A DNA stretch of 64,000 nt from Caldicellulosiruptor obsidiansis OB47 (GCF_000145215.1 NC_014392.1:1744001-1808000); one strand, 5' to 3'; positions 50,590 through 62,524 are shown, counted from the stretch's first letter. Numbers and translations are program-made. Notes: generated by a model from the sequence alone, not told the origin.

Positions 50590-50974
50590 TTTTACTTCTA
50601 ACCCCCTCTTCTTTCTTTTCTAATAAATCTTTCTTTCTAATAAATTTCTTTGATTTTGATTTGACTTAAACTGTTTGTCATACTCTCTTCAATGTAAATT
50701 ATTAGTAATTACTAATGATTTTGAACGCTTCACCTCCTCGTATCATATAATTATCAAATCACTTAAAACTTCATATCTCAATTGGTACATTAAATTATTA
50801 GTACCAATTGATTACTGGAAACTCACCTTTATAGCAAAGCTTTTCTTAAAACACTCACTTCTCAAAAATTGAATATTAAAATTGACTGCTACAACTTAAA
50901 TTTGCCCTTTATCTTTGGTAAACTAAAATCAGAAAAAGTTTAAGCCTGATTTAGTTTATTTGGATATTTTTTGA
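50590..50974. other. Upstream region of the GH9-GH5 gene
   Basis: AT-rich. It contains the GAGGGGGTTAG ribosome-binding motif at 50601-50611 and a near-repeated TCTTTCTAATAAAT. The gene's promoter should be here or was displaced by the IS110 element. No confident promoter is identified. Confidence 0.4.
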
Positions 50975-50987
50975 CCACCTCCTGCTG

Positions 50988-51177
50988 GACGTGCTTTGAT
51001 ATCTGCACGTCACAGCTCGCGGAAGACTGAACCCCAAAGGATTACATGAGTAATGTTTACTCGTTTGCTGTGCACGGTCAGTTTTCCACATCTGATTTGA
51101 GCATGTCAGATGTGTGCTACAGCATAAACTGCTCAAGTAGCTCTAATATCGGCGAGGCTGCTATTGTCATGTAATCC
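50988..51177 (+). ncRNA. Candidate IS110 bridge RNA region
   Basis: The stretch before the transposase is much richer in GC than its surroundings and highly structured. It has a 7-bp hairpin (GACGTGC / GCACGTC, 50988-51011), a 9-bp hairpin (CACATCTGA / TCAGATGTG, 51087-51114) and a perfect 11-bp long-range stem (GGATTACATGA 51039-51049 with TCATGTAATCC 51167-51177). Members of the IS110 group encode a bridge RNA in this position that specifies target and donor. The assignment is by position and foldability only. Confidence 0.55.
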
Positions 51178-51237
51178 CCAGGGATAAAGGGCTTAATACT
51201 TTTTCTTACCACTACTTGCAAAAAGGAGGTCTTCAAA

Positions 51238-52440
51238 TTGCCAAATACTTTAATCGTGGGCATTGATATCAGTAGTCAGTCAAATTCCATCTTCTTCATC
51301 GATGATGCCGGTAACCACTTGATTAAAAAACCTTTTTCCTTGCCTAACCATCAAGAAGGTGCTAACGAATTAATCAAAAGAGTTATTGACTGCCTCAGCC
51401 AGTATAATCTATCCTACGTTAAATTCGGCATGGAAGCAACTTGCTATTTCGCTTGGCATCTGCACTTGTTTCTTGCTTCTTCATCTGAACTGCTGCCATA
51501 TAAACCAACTTTTTATGTCCTCAACCCAAGCGTTGTCAAAGGCTTTAAAAAAATCTACACTTTCTTGCCTAAAACAGATAACATCGATGCAATTATCATC
51601 GCTGAATGTGTCAGGTTCAGTAAGCTAAATCCAACACCTTTACCAGATTTCAAATATGCTGCACTACAACGCCTTACCAGAATGCACTACCACCTTGTTC
51701 ATAATCTAACTCGTGAAAAAAAACAGAGCTCTAAATCTCATATACCTTAAATTCTCCACTTTCTCTCAAGATTGTCCTTTTTCCAATATCTTCGGTAAGG
51801 CATCTTGTGCTATCATCGAAAACTTTACACCTGACGACATTGCCTCCATGCCACAAGAAAGATTTAATTAAGTTCGTATCCGATAACGGCAACAATAGAC
51901 TCTCAGATGTCAACAAAATCGCTGAAATACTTAAAACCGAGGCTCAAGCGTTCATACAGATTACATCCTATGTTGGCTGAGGCAAATGACTTAGCTTTGT
52001 CTATGACCCTTGAAAACATTAGATTTATGCAAGAACAACTTAAAAAACTCGACAAAGAAATCTCAAAACTTCTTAAAGCTTTCTCTCAAACCCTGACTAC
52101 CATTCCTGGCATAGGTGATGTTCTTGCAGCTGCTATCTGCGCTGAAATCGGTGATATCAAGCGCTTCAAAAATGAAGCTGCTTTAGCTAAATACTCCGGC
52201 CTGGTCTGGACTCAATATCAATCAGGCAATTTCAATGCCCAAGATGTATCATTGGCTAAGTGTGGTAACCAATATCTGAGATACTATCTTGTTGAGGCTG
52301 CTAACTGTGTGCTGTAGCACACAGTACGTTACAAAGCTTTCTACAACAAGAAGTTCTCAGAGGTTACCAAACACCAGCATAAACGTGCCCTCGTCCTAAC
52401 CGCAAGACGTTTGATTCCTCTGATCTTTGCCATGCTCTAG
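51238..52440 (+). pseudogene. IS110-family DEDD transposase, frameshifted
   Basis: Starts at TTG after a perfect AAGGAGG. The N-terminal RuvC-like DEDD domain shows GIDISSQSNS, GMEATCYFAWHL and KTDNIDAIII. The C-terminal Transposase_20 domain shows TIPGIGDVLAAAICAEIGD and YSGL. Between them the frame breaks: an A8 run at 51717-51724 (A7 would keep the frame), another shift near 51870 and one near 51940. A TAG then interrupts the C terminus at 52315-52317 before HTVRYKAFYNKKF. At least three frameshifts and one stop mean it is inactive. Confidence 0.9.
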
Positions 52441-52733
52441 CCTTGGTCAAATATATCAAGAAAGAGGTGATGTTTACAATACTTAGTTAGTCCCAATTTT
52501 TTAATTTAATAATCTTCTCTAAACAAGCTGCCAGTTAAATTTTTCCATGCTGAGTGGCTCGGTATTCTATTGTCTTTTTTGCCCTAATTATCTAAAAAAT
52601 TTTTTTAAAAACCCCCTTGACATTATACCGTTTGTCTCTCTTCTTTCATTTCTTTGCCCAATGTTTTGAATTTGTGGTAGCTTTACCTTCTTATTTTTCC
52701 TTGAATATACGTTACGATTGTTATATTTTTCCC
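52441..52733. other. Region between the IS110 pseudogene and the GH10-GH5 stop codon
   Basis: About 290 bp, AT-rich, with no gene. AACCCCCTTGAC at 52610 is a remnant-like match to the leader motif seen before the enzyme genes. No clear terminator for the GH10-GH5 gene is visible. Confidence 0.4.
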
Positions 52734-55700
52734 TTATTTTGTGACCGGTACTGGTGCCGGTTCATTGTTATTATAGTATATTGTAACGTTAATATTCTTT
52801 CCATTCGTACCTAGAGGTCGCTTGTGATCTAATCCAACAAATCTACCTTGGCTGTCTTGCCACAGAGCAGGTTTTAAGAATGTGTATTTACTCTCATCCC
52901 ATGTTGTGAAATCATACTCTACCAATCCGCCTGTATCACCTGAATTTGCGTTAAAGCACCAGAATGTATGATGTATATGATTTTCTATAATATAGTCACG
53001 CAAACATTTCATCCACTTTTCATTATCTCCTCCATCAAGGTATCCACCCCATTCTCCAATCAACAAGGGTGCTATATTTTCTTCCATAATGTATACCCAA
53101 TTTGGACGCCAGCAGTCTTGAAGCAATGTTTCTTTCGTGAAGCCTGGATAGAACCACGGTTGTTGGTAAACAGACGGCCCATAATCATGAGGTGAATATA
53201 CCACTTTGTTTTGATATTTACCAAGGTTAATTGGATATTTCCTTACACCTCGCAGGTTTCCACCCCACCACGTCGAGTAGTAATCGCTTGAGGATTTAGA
53301 AGTCCATGTCACATCATCTTTCGGATATGCTTCAATTCCCTCTATTACGATGAGAAGATTTGGATTTATGTTGAGTATTCCTTTCGCACACGTCTCAGCC
53401 GCATACTTCCAATTATTTATATCTGTTGAATCATCCCATTTTGCAAAAGTCGCATCTTGCCAAGGTTTGCCATGTGGCTCATTTTTTAGGTCGAAGGCAA
53501 TTATTGTATCGTCATTTTTATATCTATTCGTAATCCATTCGCAAGCTTTGTAGAAATCTTCTGGGGTGTATTTGTCATCATACCATACTGGATATATATG
53601 TCCCATCGCATCTGTTTTTATGCTATGGATGTCCAACATAATTTTCAATCCGACCTCTTTACATGTCTGCACAACAATATCAAATACTTCAAGACTATTT
53701 TTACCCTCAAGCTCTGGATTTACATAGTAGTTTATGTTGGGCTTTGGATAAATACCTTGTGACCAGTTCAGAATCAACTCTGCAGAGATTGGTACTCTCA
53801 ATAAGTTAAATCCTCTATTTGCTATTTCTGCAAGAGTACTTTTAAGATTACAACTCCAAACACCATCGAATACATTCGTTCCTGTATTGTAACCGAACCA
53901 GTTCACACCTGTTAGCCAAACAGGTCTGCCGTCTTTATCAACAATCTTGTTGCCGCTTACATAGAGCCAGTCATCATTCGTATCGTCCGAATATGCCGGT
54001 GTGGATGTTGGAGCGGGAGTTGGAGTCGGGGTAGCTGTGATTGTTGGAGTTGGCGTGATTGTTGGAGCAGCTGTTGGTGTTGCTGTCGCTGTCGGTGTTG
54101 GAGTTGCTGTAGGTGCTGGCGTAGGTGTTGGTGTCGCTACTGGGGCTGGTGTCGCTCCACTCGGCTCCTGACCCCATACCAGCACTCCATCTATATACGC
54201 CGTTACCTTCACATTCTCTCCATAACTCGTCATGCTCTGTGCCCATGACCAGTCATTTCCCTGATTGTAATTGCTCCAGTCACTCTTGTTAAACCTTATC
54301 TGTATCTCCCCTGTGTCCTTCCCAGGCTGCAACTGACCCGCTCCACTCTTAAATCCTATCTCTAAATAATAGTCCGCTCCACTTACGCTACCACTCAGCT
54401 TCACAAACTTGAATGTCACATTGCTTGCTCCTATCTGTGCCCAGTCGCTTACCGCACTCTGTGTCTTGTCTCCATCTACCGTGTACCAGTACCTTATCGT
54501 TACCCTGCTCAAATCTATCGCACTGCTACCACTATTTACTACCTTCAACCACGGTCTTATCGTGTTCGTCGTAGCATTTGTCTCCATGTTCTTATACAAT
54601 ACCTTTATCTGCCCACCTGTTGCCGGACTGCTGCTCGGTGTTGGCGTCGGTGCCACCGTCACTGTCGGTGTCGGCGTCGGTGTTGGAGTAGCAGTTGGTG
54701 TTGGTGTGGGTGTGGGTGTGGGTGTTGGTGTTGGCGTTGTTGTCACTGTTGGGGTTGGCGTTACTGTTGGTGTCGCAGTTGGTTTCGGTGTTACTGTTGG
54801 GGCTGGTGTCGCTCCACTCGGCTCCTGACCCCATACCAGCACTCCATCTATATACGCCGTTACCTTCACATTCTCTCCATAACTCGTCATGCTCTGTGCC
54901 CATGACCAGTCATTTCCCTGATTGTAATTGCTCCAGTCACTCTTGTTAAACCTTATCTGTATCTCCCCTGTGTCCTTCCCAGGCTGCAACTGACCCGCTC
55001 CACTCTTAAATCCTATCTCTAAATAATAGTCCGCTCCACTTACGCTACTACTCAGCTTCACAAACTTGAATGTCACATTGCTTGCTCCTATCTGTGCCCA
55101 GTCGCTTACCGCACTCTGTGTCTTGTCTCCATCTACCGTGTACCAGTACCTTATCGTTACCCTGCTCAAATCTATCGCACTGCTACCACTATTTACTACC
55201 TTCAACCACGGTCTTATCGTGTTCGTCGTAGCATTTGTCTCCATGTTCTTATACAATACCTTTATCTGCCCACCTGTTGCCGGACTGCTGCTCGGTGTTG
55301 GCGTCGGTGCCACCGTCACTGTCGGTGTCGGCGTCGGTGTTGGAGTAGCAGTTGGTGTAGGTGTTGGGGTTGGCGTAATAGTTGTAGTTGGAGCTGGTGT
55401 TGTTGATGCCCCTGATGCTTCTATTACTGCCCAATAAGCTGGTTTTGCACTGTAATCCTCAAAAAACAATAATGGCCAATCATTCTTGCCATTAAAAGAT
55501 CTTAACCATGAATAATCATCTTTTAATCCCCAAAAAGTTACACTTTTTACAACATCCTTATACTTCTTCAACATTGTAAATAATTCTTTGTACTTCTGAG
55601 CTTGCTTCTGAAGCAAGTCCTGCGGTGGTGTCGAATAGTTTTCGCTTGATCCGTAATTGTATAAACTCATATCAAGCTCTGTTATATGAATTTCTATGCC

Positions 55701-56531
55701 TGGTATTGAACTGAATAACTTTATGCTATTCTCTATTTCGCTAACTGATGGCCAGTTAACATTTATATGGCATTGCATTCCAATACCATGTATTGGTATT
55801 CCTTTTGATTTTAAATTTTTAACCATGTTGTATATGAAATCTCTTTTCTTGGAAATCTCAGTATTATAGTCATTATAAAATAGCTTTGCGTTGGGATCTG
55901 CTTCATGTGCCCATATAAATGCTTTCTCAATGTATTCTGGTCCACAAATCTCATACCATGTCGAACGCCTATAACCATCAGACTGATTCTCATCAATAGC
56001 TTCATTTACAACGTCCCATGCGTATACTTTTCCCTTATACCTTCCTACAACATCATATATATATTGCTTCAATCTTGCTAACAACGCATCCTTGGTTAAC
56101 CTTTGTCCACTGCTGTCTTTAAAAAACCAATCAGGCGTCTGGCTGTGCCACACTAAAGTATGTCCTCTAATTCCTATATTGTTCGTATTCGCAAAGTCTA
56201 CAAAGGCATCAGCAGTGCTAAATCTATAATTTAAGCCTGTACTTGTTTGCCCAGCTAATAAACTTTCTGGCTTCATTTCATTCTCCGCTGTTAGACTGTT
56301 AAAATGTTTCAATACCATCCTTCTGTCTGTATCGTTGCTCAAACATTTTGCAGGTATTGCTACACCTATCCTAAAATCATTCTTATAACTCTCATATAAA
56401 CTTGGAATGCTCCAGTCAGGTGCTGCTTTGGTTTCAATTGGATAATAACTCATTGTACCAAACAAACAAATACTTGCTATAAATATAATCAATGTCAAGC
56501 GAGCTACAATTTTAACTAATTTTTTCTTCAT
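52734..56531 (-). CDS. Secreted GH10-CBM3-CBM3-GH5 enzyme (CelB-type)
   Basis: 1265 residues. Signal peptide (about 1-36), then GH10 xylanase (about 38-375) with [22 protein letters not shown] (acid/base) and [10 protein letters not shown] (nucleophile). Two CBM3 modules (about 417-573 and 636-792) follow in Pro/Thr linkers. The C-terminal GH5 endoglucanase (about 855-1240) has FDLKNEPHG (acid/base) and [13 protein letters not shown] (nucleophile). The layout is that of CelB in the genus and attacks xylan and cellulose. GAGGGGGTTAG stands before the ATG. It lies downstream of celA, with an imperfect hairpin between them. Confidence 0.95.
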   Translation of the reverse strand: MKKKLVKIVARLTLIIFIASICLFGTMSYYPIETKAAPDWSIPSLYESYKNDFRIGVAIPAKCLSNDTDRRMVLKHFNSLTAENEMKPESLLAGQTSTGLNYRFSTADAFVDFANTNNIGIRGHTLVWHSQTPDWFFKDSSGQRLTKDALLARLKQYIYDVVGRYKGKVYAWDVVNEAIDENQSDGYRRSTWYEICGPEYIEKAFIWAHEADPNAKLFYNDYNTEISKKRDFIYNMVKNLKSKGIPIHGIGMQCHINVNWPSVSEIENSIKLFSSIPGIEIHITELDMSLYNYGSSENYSTPPQDLLQKQAQKYKELFTMLKKYKDVVKSVTFWGLKDDYSWLRSFNGKNDWPLLFFEDYSAKPAYWAVIEASGASTTPAPTTTITPTPTPTPTATPTPTPTPTVTVAPTPTPSSSPATGGQIKVLYKNMETNATTNTIRPWLKVVNSGSSAIDLSRVTIRYWYTVDGDKTQSAVSDWAQIGASNVTFKFVKLSSSVSGADYYLEIGFKSGAGQLQPGKDTGEIQIRFNKSDWSNYNQGNDWSWAQSMTSYGENVKVTAYIDGVLVWGQEPSGATPAPTVTPKPTATPTVTPTPTVTTTPTPTPTPTPTPTPTATPTPTPTPTVTVAPTPTPSSSPATGGQIKVLYKNMETNATTNTIRPWLKVVNSGSSAIDLSRVTIRYWYTVDGDKTQSAVSDWAQIGASNVTFKFVKLSGSVSGADYYLEIGFKSGAGQLQPGKDTGEIQIRFNKSDWSNYNQGNDWSWAQSMTSYGENVKVTAYIDGVLVWGQEPSGATPAPVATPTPTPAPTATPTPTATATPTAAPTITPTPTITATPTPTPAPTSTPAYSDDTNDDWLYVSGNKIVDKDGRPVWLTGVNWFGYNTGTNVFDGVWSCNLKSTLAEIANRGFNLLRVPISAELILNWSQGIYPKPNINYYVNPELEGKNSLEVFDIVVQTCKEVGLKIMLDIHSIKTDAMGHIYPVWYDDKYTPEDFYKACEWITNRYKNDDTIIAFDLKNEPHGKPWQDATFAKWDDSTDINNWKYAAETCAKGILNINPNLLIVIEGIEAYPKDDVTWTSKSSSDYYSTWWGGNLRGVRKYPINLGKYQNKVVYSPHDYGPSVYQQPWFYPGFTKETLLQDCWRPNWVYIMEENIAPLLIGEWGGYLDGGDNEKWMKCLRDYIIENHIHHTFWCFNANSGDTGGLVEYDFTTWDESKYTFLKPALWQDSQGRFVGLDHKRPLGTNGKNINVTIYYNNNEPAPVPVTK
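54154..54622 (-). repeat. CBM3 module copy 5 (GH10-GH5 gene, next to GH5)
   Basis: Variant KTQSAVSDW with LSGSVSG, as in copy 1. Confidence 0.9.
54811..55279 (-). repeat. CBM3 module copy 6 (GH10-GH5 gene, after GH10)
   Basis: Hybrid variant KTQSAVSDW with LSSSVSG: it shares the first marker with copies 1 and 5 and the second with copies 2, 3, 4, 7 and 8. Confidence 0.9.
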
Positions 56532-56679
56532 ATTATCTACTAACCCCCTCTTTTTATTTTACCTTTTATTTTACATTTAGATGAAAAATATTCTAACAAC
56601 ACAATATCTACCGTTATATACAATCATTATGAAATAATATTCCTTACGTCCCAATAATAGCTACAATTCTGCGCTATAA

Positions 56680-56772
56680 CTAAAGCCTGTAAAACCTAAG
56701 CTCTGGTGCCTGCCAAGATTCACACGTCAACTCTAACCATCTCTTTCCTATTTTTGTTTTTACTCTCATCAT
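56680..56772 (-). CDS. Candidate 30-residue small ORF in the celA-GH10 intergenic region
   Basis: A short frame, MMRVKTKIGKRWLELT and onward to a TAG, preceded by GAGGGGGTTAGGTTTT, the same ribosome-binding motif that precedes the giant enzyme genes. It is basic and not recognisable. It could be a translated leader, or a remnant left when an enzyme gene start was lost. Coding status is unproven. Confidence 0.3.
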   Translation of the reverse strand: MMRVKTKIGKRWLELTCESWQAPELRFYRL

Positions 56773-56860
56773 AAAACCTAACCCCCTCTTTTTTATGCAT
56801 TTTTTCCATTATACCTCTTTATTTTTTGTACTATTTTTTGAACACCTCTATACAGGATTT

Positions 56861-56903
56861 TAGCGAGGTAGCACACCATACCTATAGATGTGCTACCCCG
56901 CTA
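56861..56903 (-). terminator. 3' hairpin of celA, weak terminator
   Basis: A 14-bp stem with one mismatch: TAGCG plus GGTAGCACA paired with TGTGCTACC plus CGCTA. On the minus strand it is followed by AAATCCTG, without a U tract, so it may stabilise or process the mRNA rather than stop transcription completely. Readthrough into the GH10-GH5 gene is possible. Confidence 0.6.
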
Positions 56904-59238
56904 AATTTTCATTTACCTACTTATTATTGATTGCCAAACAGTATTTCATATGTTGCATTAGCTATTGCTATGTCGCACTGTGCCCAGAACCTGTGATATC
57001 TGAACTCCGGTACCTGCCCTGACTTGTATGCCGCCTCTAACTTCGGCCAATCAGGATCTTGTTTGTACTTGCTCCTTATGTCTATAAACTTAACTCCACT
57101 CTTTATTACATCTCCATTCGGCATCTTCCCTGTCCATCCTGCCGGTATATATACCTCTTGCTCAAAGAACCTCTTGTAGTCCGCTCTCTTCTCTGGCGCT
57201 GATAAACCTTTGTTATCCCTGTACAACTTCCACATCCTGTCCAGCAATTCCTTCGCTAAATTCTTTGCTTCCTCATCAAATACCCCATACTTCTTCGTCC
57301 CTGCACTATAGTACAACAACGCATTCGCTAGCGACGCTGTTATACCTAAATCTGTACCATAATCAACTACCTTAACGTGCAAATTCGGATTCCCTGTATA
57401 TGTCCCCTTCCATGTATCAGGTTGTCCGCTCCAATCAAGCGTCGACGGTATCGCAAATGTCCCATCACTATTCAACTTCACTACACTCTTAATCCAGCTT
57501 ACCCACTTCTCAAGCAGTGCACCTGCATCCTTATCTCCTGTCACATAGTAATACTCCGCTACCCTCTGCATCGACCATGCCTGGAATCCAAACCATGTGT
57601 TGCTGCCAGGATCTCGATATACCGGGTTCGGTTCATACGCCATTCCATAAAATGTCGCTGTACCTGCCGGATATTTCTCGTACCTGCCATTCCATGAATT
57701 TGTCGCGCCTCCTGCTATCGCTCCCTCCGCTGACTGCAACCACCTGTAAAATTCTATCTGCCTCTTCAAACTCTTCGCCCAGTCGTTCGCTCCGGTCGGC
57801 GACTTCGGCTTCATATCACTATCATTCGCTAATGCCCATGCCGCCATCGGATTCTGATATCCAAAGTGCGCATGGCTGCACCCTATCTTCCATGACCATG
57901 CTCCATCCAATGCTCCGCCCCATGCATAATACCATGACAGCAGATAATGTGCACTGTCATACCCTGTTCCTCCAGCCGCATTCTTGTCCTGACATCCTAA
58001 TGGCTTGAAATACTTGTCAAACATCGCATACCTCAAATAGTCACCCATCTTCGCCGCCTTCGCTACATAGCTGCTTATCTCATTAAACTTACCTTGCTCC
58101 TTCGCCCATACCTTCGCCCAATATGTTGCTTGAATCGCTCTTGCATCCGCATCAGGTGCATCCGTGTATCTCCACTGCTTCGAATAGTTCTGATCCTTAA
58201 TAAACAGGTCTAAAAATCCATTCGGTCCGCCCCACTTGAATTCCTCCCAGCTCGGATGCGGCACCGTCTCCCATACAGACTCCTCTGGTCCTCTCTGGAA
58301 CGTATTGATAAATGATGCCCGGCTCACTCCGTCCCCTCTCTTGCCATATCCATACCAGTTGTCTACGTCCATCAACCAGTGCATACCATACATCAATGTG
58401 CTACCATATGTGCTCACAAGTTCATTATGCAACGGGTCTTTGCCAACAGGTACATTAAACTCCAACGGCGATGGATACTTGTCCGGTGTCTCCCACTCTC
58501 CTGCATATGTCGCTGGCTTGTTAGGATCATATGACCTTATCGGCTGATCTTCCGCTGACGGTATCATATACTTCTCTAATGTGTCCCATGCTGTCTTAAA
58601 TTTGCTCCAATCCCCCGTCAACTTCCCATACACTGCCTCCAACCATACATAGTACGAAAATGCCTCACTCGTGGTCAAATGACCATAATCAGGTGCTTCG
58701 CATATCAGTGTCTCCACCGAATGATATGGTATCCCATCCTGGTTAAAATACCCGTTCGCAGGATCATGGATCTTGTTCCACAACCACATAAACCTCTGCC
58801 CATATTCGCCAAGCCCGCTCGGTGTGCTGCTAGGTGTCGGTGTAGGCGCAACTGTCACCGTCGGCGTTGGTGTTGGGGTTGGTGTTGAAGTAGGTGTTAG
58901 TGTTGACGTTGGTGTTGGGGCCGGGGTTGGAGTTGGTGTTGGGGTTGGTGTTGCTGTAGGTGCTGGCGTAGGTGTTGGTGTCGCTACTGGGGCTGCAGTC
59001 GCTCCACTCGGCTCCTGACCCCATACCAGCACTCCATCTATATACGCCGTTACCTTCACATTCTCTCCATAACTCGTCATGCTCTGTGCCCATGACCAGT
59101 CATTTCCCTGATTGTAATTGCTCCAGTCACTCTTGTTAAACCTTATCTGTATCTCCCCTGTGTCCTTCCCAGGCTGCAACTGACCCGCTCCACTCTTAAA
59201 TCCTATCTCTAAATAATAGTCCGCTCCACTTACGCTAC
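56867..59238 (-). repeat. 2.37-kb duplicated block, copy in celA
   Basis: Partner of 34088-36459. In this copy the hairpin at the outer edge is complete on both sides, whereas in the other copy the identity starts in the middle of the stem. Confidence 0.88.
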
Positions 59239-62185
59239 TACTCAGCTTCACAAACTTGAATGTCACATTGCTTGCTCCTATCTGTGCCCAGTCACTTATC
59301 GCACTCTGTGCCTTGTCTCCATCTACCGTGTACCAGTACCTTATCGTTACCCTGCTCAAATCTATCGCACTGCTACCACTATTTACTACCTTCAACCACG
59401 GCCTTATCGTGTTCGTCGTAGCATTTGTCTCCATGTTCTTATACAATACCTTTATCTGCCCACCTGTTGCCGGACTGCTGCTCGGCACTGGTGTCGGTGT
59501 CGCTGTAACAGTTGGCGTTGGTGTCACTGTTGGGGTTGGCGTTACTGTTGGTGTCGCAGTTGGGGTCGGTGTTACTGTTGGGGCTGGTGTCGCTCCACTC
59601 GGCTCCTGACCCCATACCAGCACTCCATCTATATACGCCGTTACCTTCACATTCTCTCCATAACTCGTCATGCTCTGTGCCCATGACCAGTCATTTCCCT
59701 GATTGTAATTGCTCCAGTCACTCTTGTTAAACCTTATCTGTATCTCCCCTGTGTCCTTCCCAGGCTGCAACTGACCCGCTCCACTCTTAAATCCTATCTC
59801 TAAATAATAGTCCGCTCCACTTACGCTACTACTCAGCTTCACAAACTTGAATGTCACATTGCTTGCTCCTATCTGTGCCCAGTCGCTTACCGCACTCTGT
59901 GCCTTGTCTCCATCTACCGTGTACCAGTACCTTATCGTTACCCTGCTCAAATCTATCGCACTGCTACCACTATTTACTACCTCCAACCACGGCCTTATCG
60001 TGTTCGTCGTAGCATTTGTCTCCATGTTCTTATACAATACCTTTATCTGCCCACCTGTTGCCGGACTGCTGCTCGGCACTGGTGTCGGTGTCGCTGTAAC
60101 AGTTGGCGTTGGTGTCACTGTTGGGGTTGGGGTTGGGGTTGGTGTTGTCGTTTGTGTAGGTGTAGGTGTAGGTGTAACACTCGCAGTTGGTGTTGGGGTC
60201 GGTGTAGCAGTTACTGTTGGTGTTGGTGTTGGTGTTGCTCCAGAAGTTCCTGGTTCCTCACCCCATACTTTTACATCTCCATCATAAAGTGGAATATATT
60301 TAGTTTTAACAACTGAACCACTTGAAACTCCCTTTATATCCTGGAATGAATAGTCGTTAGAATTATCCCACTGTACATTCTGTGGCGCTGCAATTCTAAA
60401 TTGAACTTCTTTCTTATATTTGTCTTGGCCACCTGGATAAATCAATGTGCCAGTAAAGTCTACTAAAATGTAGTATATATTCTTGCTTGCATCCCATACA
60501 TAAGGTCCACTTACTTTTGCACCTTGATTATAATTGGTACTCAAGGTTAATTGATTTGGTGAATATCCTGCTTTAATTAATTCGCTCAGGTCAACAAAAT
60601 ATCTAAATTTAAGCTTATCTGTTGCTCTGGCAGGCCAACCACTTTGGTTATTAACTATCGCTTTAATTTCAATAAAGTTAGTTCCGGATGCATTTATACC
60701 AGCTTCAACAAAGAATTCGTCGTTTGTTGGGGTTTCAATAGCTTTGAAGTTTGGTATTGGATTGCCACCATACAACAGATACATCTTTGCTAATGCACCC
60801 ACAAACCCTGCATTATAATCACATGCAACCTCGTTGTTCACATAGTTGCTTATATCATCTGTGTAGCTATCATCAGAGCCCGGACCGCCTACAAGTGCTC
60901 CATACAATGTATGTCTATGGTATGATGGTATACTCTGACTGTCTGCCCACGAACTATGTGCAGTTCTGTGATGTGGTCTCTTGGGTGGATTTGTACCAAA
61001 TCCTACAACAAAACTTCTTCCGGCTGAACCCAATGCATAATCTATCTGGCTTTCTCCAAATTTTCTATATGTTTCTTTTTTGGTGCTTGGACAGCCAGCC
61101 CAATCGCTATAAACAAATGCCAAAAATGCTGTAGTTGTTGCATATCTCAACGAACCCCACTGATCAAGCCATGCCAACCCTTTTGGAGTATACTTAATTC
61201 TTTCCCCATTGTAACCTGTTGTCCAATAATCTAAGTGCATCTCAATAATTTGTTTGTAAGTATCTTTTCCAGTAATTTTCGCTAACAACAATGCCGCACC
61301 ATTATGAACGTCATCCCAGCAATGAGCCCACTTGTAGTCGATTGTATTGCTGCCTGAAATTTTGGGCCAGTTTTGAACGTATGATTCTGCCTTTGTTAAG
61401 TACGTTGAATCATTTGTTGCCAAATACAACCATACCGCTGCCCATGACAGTTCATCATAGAAACCGCTCCATGAATTATAATATCCATTTGCAGCTGTGT
61501 AACCCGAATCGCTTTTTGTAACTTCCGCAAACTCGTATAAATCTTTTGCATGTTGCAAATATGTCGCTGCTTTAGTGGGATTTCTGTCTTTCAAAACAAT
61601 TGAGGCCGCTGCTAAAGAAGCTGCCGTCTCTGCTACTACAGTAGAACCTGGACTGCTTTGTGTAACTTTAAATGAAGGCCTTTCCATTTGCATAACCTCA
61701 GCAGGACCCCACCATGCATGGTCCTTGCTGCCATCTCCAACCTGGTAGTAGTATACATATTTGCTTGGATGGCATTTTACAAAATAGTCATTAACCCATT
61801 CGATTTGGTTTAAGATATGTTCCAATTGACCACTCTTGACAAATGCATCTTTGTATTCATACACTGCCCATGACAACATTGTACCAGTGTATGACATTGG
61901 AAGGTTAAACTTGACGTGATCACCTGCGTCAAACCAACCACCTGTCAAATCAAGTCCATTGTCTTGACCATCTTTTAATGCTGAGTCGCCACGCCAGTTG
62001 TTGCGTACCCAACTTGGAAGTTTACCAGACATTTGAAATTCGTAGAACATAATAGCTTTTTGTAAAGCTTCCCCATAGTTAAATGAACCAGCCCGAACCT
62101 CCTGCCATGGTTTAACCCCATATACCACTCCTAAAATAAATATGAAGGTTACAACCATTGCAATAATTCTTCTGTAACGCTGCAT
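56924..62185 (-). CDS. celA: Secreted cellulase CelA, GH9-CBM3c-CBM3-CBM3-GH48
   Basis: 1753 residues. Signal peptide (about 1-32), GH9 (about 34-480) with [18 protein letters not shown] and the catalytic acid in [13 protein letters not shown], fused CBM3c (about 500-650), and CBM3 modules at about 708-864 and 905-1061 in Pro/Thr linkers. GH48 reducing-end cellobiohydrolase follows (about 1115-1753). This is the architecture of CelA, the main crystalline-cellulose-degrading enzyme of Caldicellulosiruptor: the GH9 endoglucanase cuts chains and GH48 processes them. AAGGAGG precedes the ATG. The roughly 740-nt leader carries a c-di-GMP-I riboswitch, a terminator and another hairpin, so transcription is probably gated by c-di-GMP. 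Confidence 0.97.
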   Translation of the reverse strand: MQRYRRIIAMVVTFIFILGVVYGVKPWQEVRAGSFNYGEALQKAIMFYEFQMSGKLPSWVRNNWRGDSALKDGQDNGLDLTGGWFDAGDHVKFNLPMSYTGTMLSWAVYEYKDAFVKSGQLEHILNQIEWVNDYFVKCHPSKYVYYYQVGDGSKDHAWWGPAEVMQMERPSFKVTQSSPGSTVVAETAASLAAASIVLKDRNPTKAATYLQHAKDLYEFAEVTKSDSGYTAANGYYNSWSGFYDELSWAAVWLYLATNDSTYLTKAESYVQNWPKISGSNTIDYKWAHCWDDVHNGAALLLAKITGKDTYKQIIEMHLDYWTTGYNGERIKYTPKGLAWLDQWGSLRYATTTAFLAFVYSDWAGCPSTKKETYRKFGESQIDYALGSAGRSFVVGFGTNPPKRPHHRTAHSSWADSQSIPSYHRHTLYGALVGGPGSDDSYTDDISNYVNNEVACDYNAGFVGALAKMYLLYGGNPIPNFKAIETPTNDEFFVEAGINASGTNFIEIKAIVNNQSGWPARATDKLKFRYFVDLSELIKAGYSPNQLTLSTNYNQGAKVSGPYVWDASKNIYYILVDFTGTLIYPGGQDKYKKEVQFRIAAPQNVQWDNSNDYSFQDIKGVSSGSVVKTKYIPLYDGDVKVWGEEPGTSGATPTPTPTVTATPTPTPTASVTPTPTPTQTTTPTPTPTPTVTPTPTVTATPTPVPSSSPATGGQIKVLYKNMETNATTNTIRPWLEVVNSGSSAIDLSRVTIRYWYTVDGDKAQSAVSDWAQIGASNVTFKFVKLSSSVSGADYYLEIGFKSGAGQLQPGKDTGEIQIRFNKSDWSNYNQGNDWSWAQSMTSYGENVKVTAYIDGVLVWGQEPSGATPAPTVTPTPTATPTVTPTPTVTPTPTVTATPTPVPSSSPATGGQIKVLYKNMETNATTNTIRPWLKVVNSGSSAIDLSRVTIRYWYTVDGDKAQSAISDWAQIGASNVTFKFVKLSSSVSGADYYLEIGFKSGAGQLQPGKDTGEIQIRFNKSDWSNYNQGNDWSWAQSMTSYGENVKVTAYIDGVLVWGQEPSGATAAPVATPTPTPAPTATPTPTPTPTPAPTPTSTLTPTSTPTPTPTPTVTVAPTPTPSSTPSGLGEYGQRFMWLWNKIHDPANGYFNQDGIPYHSVETLICEAPDYGHLTTSEAFSYYVWLEAVYGKLTGDWSKFKTAWDTLEKYMIPSAEDQPIRSYDPNKPATYAGEWETPDKYPSPLEFNVPVGKDPLHNELVSTYGSTLMYGMHWLMDVDNWYGYGKRGDGVSRASFINTFQRGPEESVWETVPHPSWEEFKWGGPNGFLDLFIKDQNYSKQWRYTDAPDADARAIQATYWAKVWAKEQGKFNEISSYVAKAAKMGDYLRYAMFDKYFKPLGCQDKNAAGGTGYDSAHYLLSWYYAWGGALDGAWSWKIGCSHAHFGYQNPMAAWALANDSDMKPKSPTGANDWAKSLKRQIEFYRWLQSAEGAIAGGATNSWNGRYEKYPAGTATFYGMAYEPNPVYRDPGSNTWFGFQAWSMQRVAEYYYVTGDKDAGALLEKWVSWIKSVVKLNSDGTFAIPSTLDWSGQPDTWKGTYTGNPNLHVKVVDYGTDLGITASLANALLYYSAGTKKYGVFDEEAKNLAKELLDRMWKLYRDNKGLSAPEKRADYKRFFEQEVYIPAGWTGKMPNGDVIKSGVKFIDIRSKYKQDPDWPKLEAAYKSGQVPEFRYHRFWAQCDIAIANATYEILFGNQ
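59001..59469 (-). repeat. CBM3 module copy 7 (celA, next to GH48)
   Basis: Variant KAQSAISDW with LSSSVSG. Its C-terminal half belongs to the 2.37-kb duplicated block. Confidence 0.9.
59592..60060 (-). repeat. CBM3 module copy 8 (celA, after CBM3c)
   Basis: Variant KAQSAVSDW with LSSSVSG and a unique substitution [10 protein letters not shown] where other copies have [10 protein letters not shown]. Confidence 0.9.
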
Positions 62186-62425
62186 GAAATTCTAACCTCC
62201 TTATTCAGTTTACTATAATTTTTGATTTTATTATATACCAAAAATACTTGCATGCCAATTGATTTTTTTGTCTAATTTGTTTATTTAATTGTCAAAAACG
62301 CAATACGCTATTTCTATTTTTCATTCCTTATACACACTTTTATTCTTTATGCTCTTTTTATTACAAAATTATAACACATATGTTTCTAATATTTTGCATT
62401 ATTTTGCTCTATGGAGGTCAAAAAA

Positions 62426-62524
62426 ATGCAACAAAATAATTTGGTATTAAACGGAATTCATATGGATATGATCCGGTTAAGAAAAGATAGTTATATTCTT
62501 TTGAATAGCTTTATGATGTGGTAG
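62426..62524 (+). CDS. Candidate 32-residue small ORF opposite the celA leader
   Basis: ATG with a good GGAGG ribosome binding site 10 nt upstream. The frame reads MQQNNLVLNGIHMDMIRLRK and on to a TAG. It is antisense to the celA leader. No family is recognised and no promoter is identified. It could be a true small protein, a leftover of a deleted gene, or chance. Confidence 0.25.
   Translation: MQQNNLVLNGIHMDMIRLRKDSYILLNSFMMW

Larger units (their letters stand above)
50975..52490 (+). mobile_element. Decayed IS110-family element
   Basis: A structured non-coding stretch followed by a broken IS110 transposase gene on the plus strand, opposite to the cellulase genes. IS110 elements lack terminal inverted repeats, so exact ends cannot be set by eye; the limits are approximate. 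The element lies between the GH9-GH5 leader and the 3' end of the GH10-GH5 gene. Confidence 0.78.

Noticed and set aside
35994-60287. Plus-strand frames rich in VGVGVGVG opposite the enzyme genes
   Set aside because: They are antisense readings of the repetitive Pro/Thr linker codons and have no ribosome binding sites. The real genes are on the minus strand.
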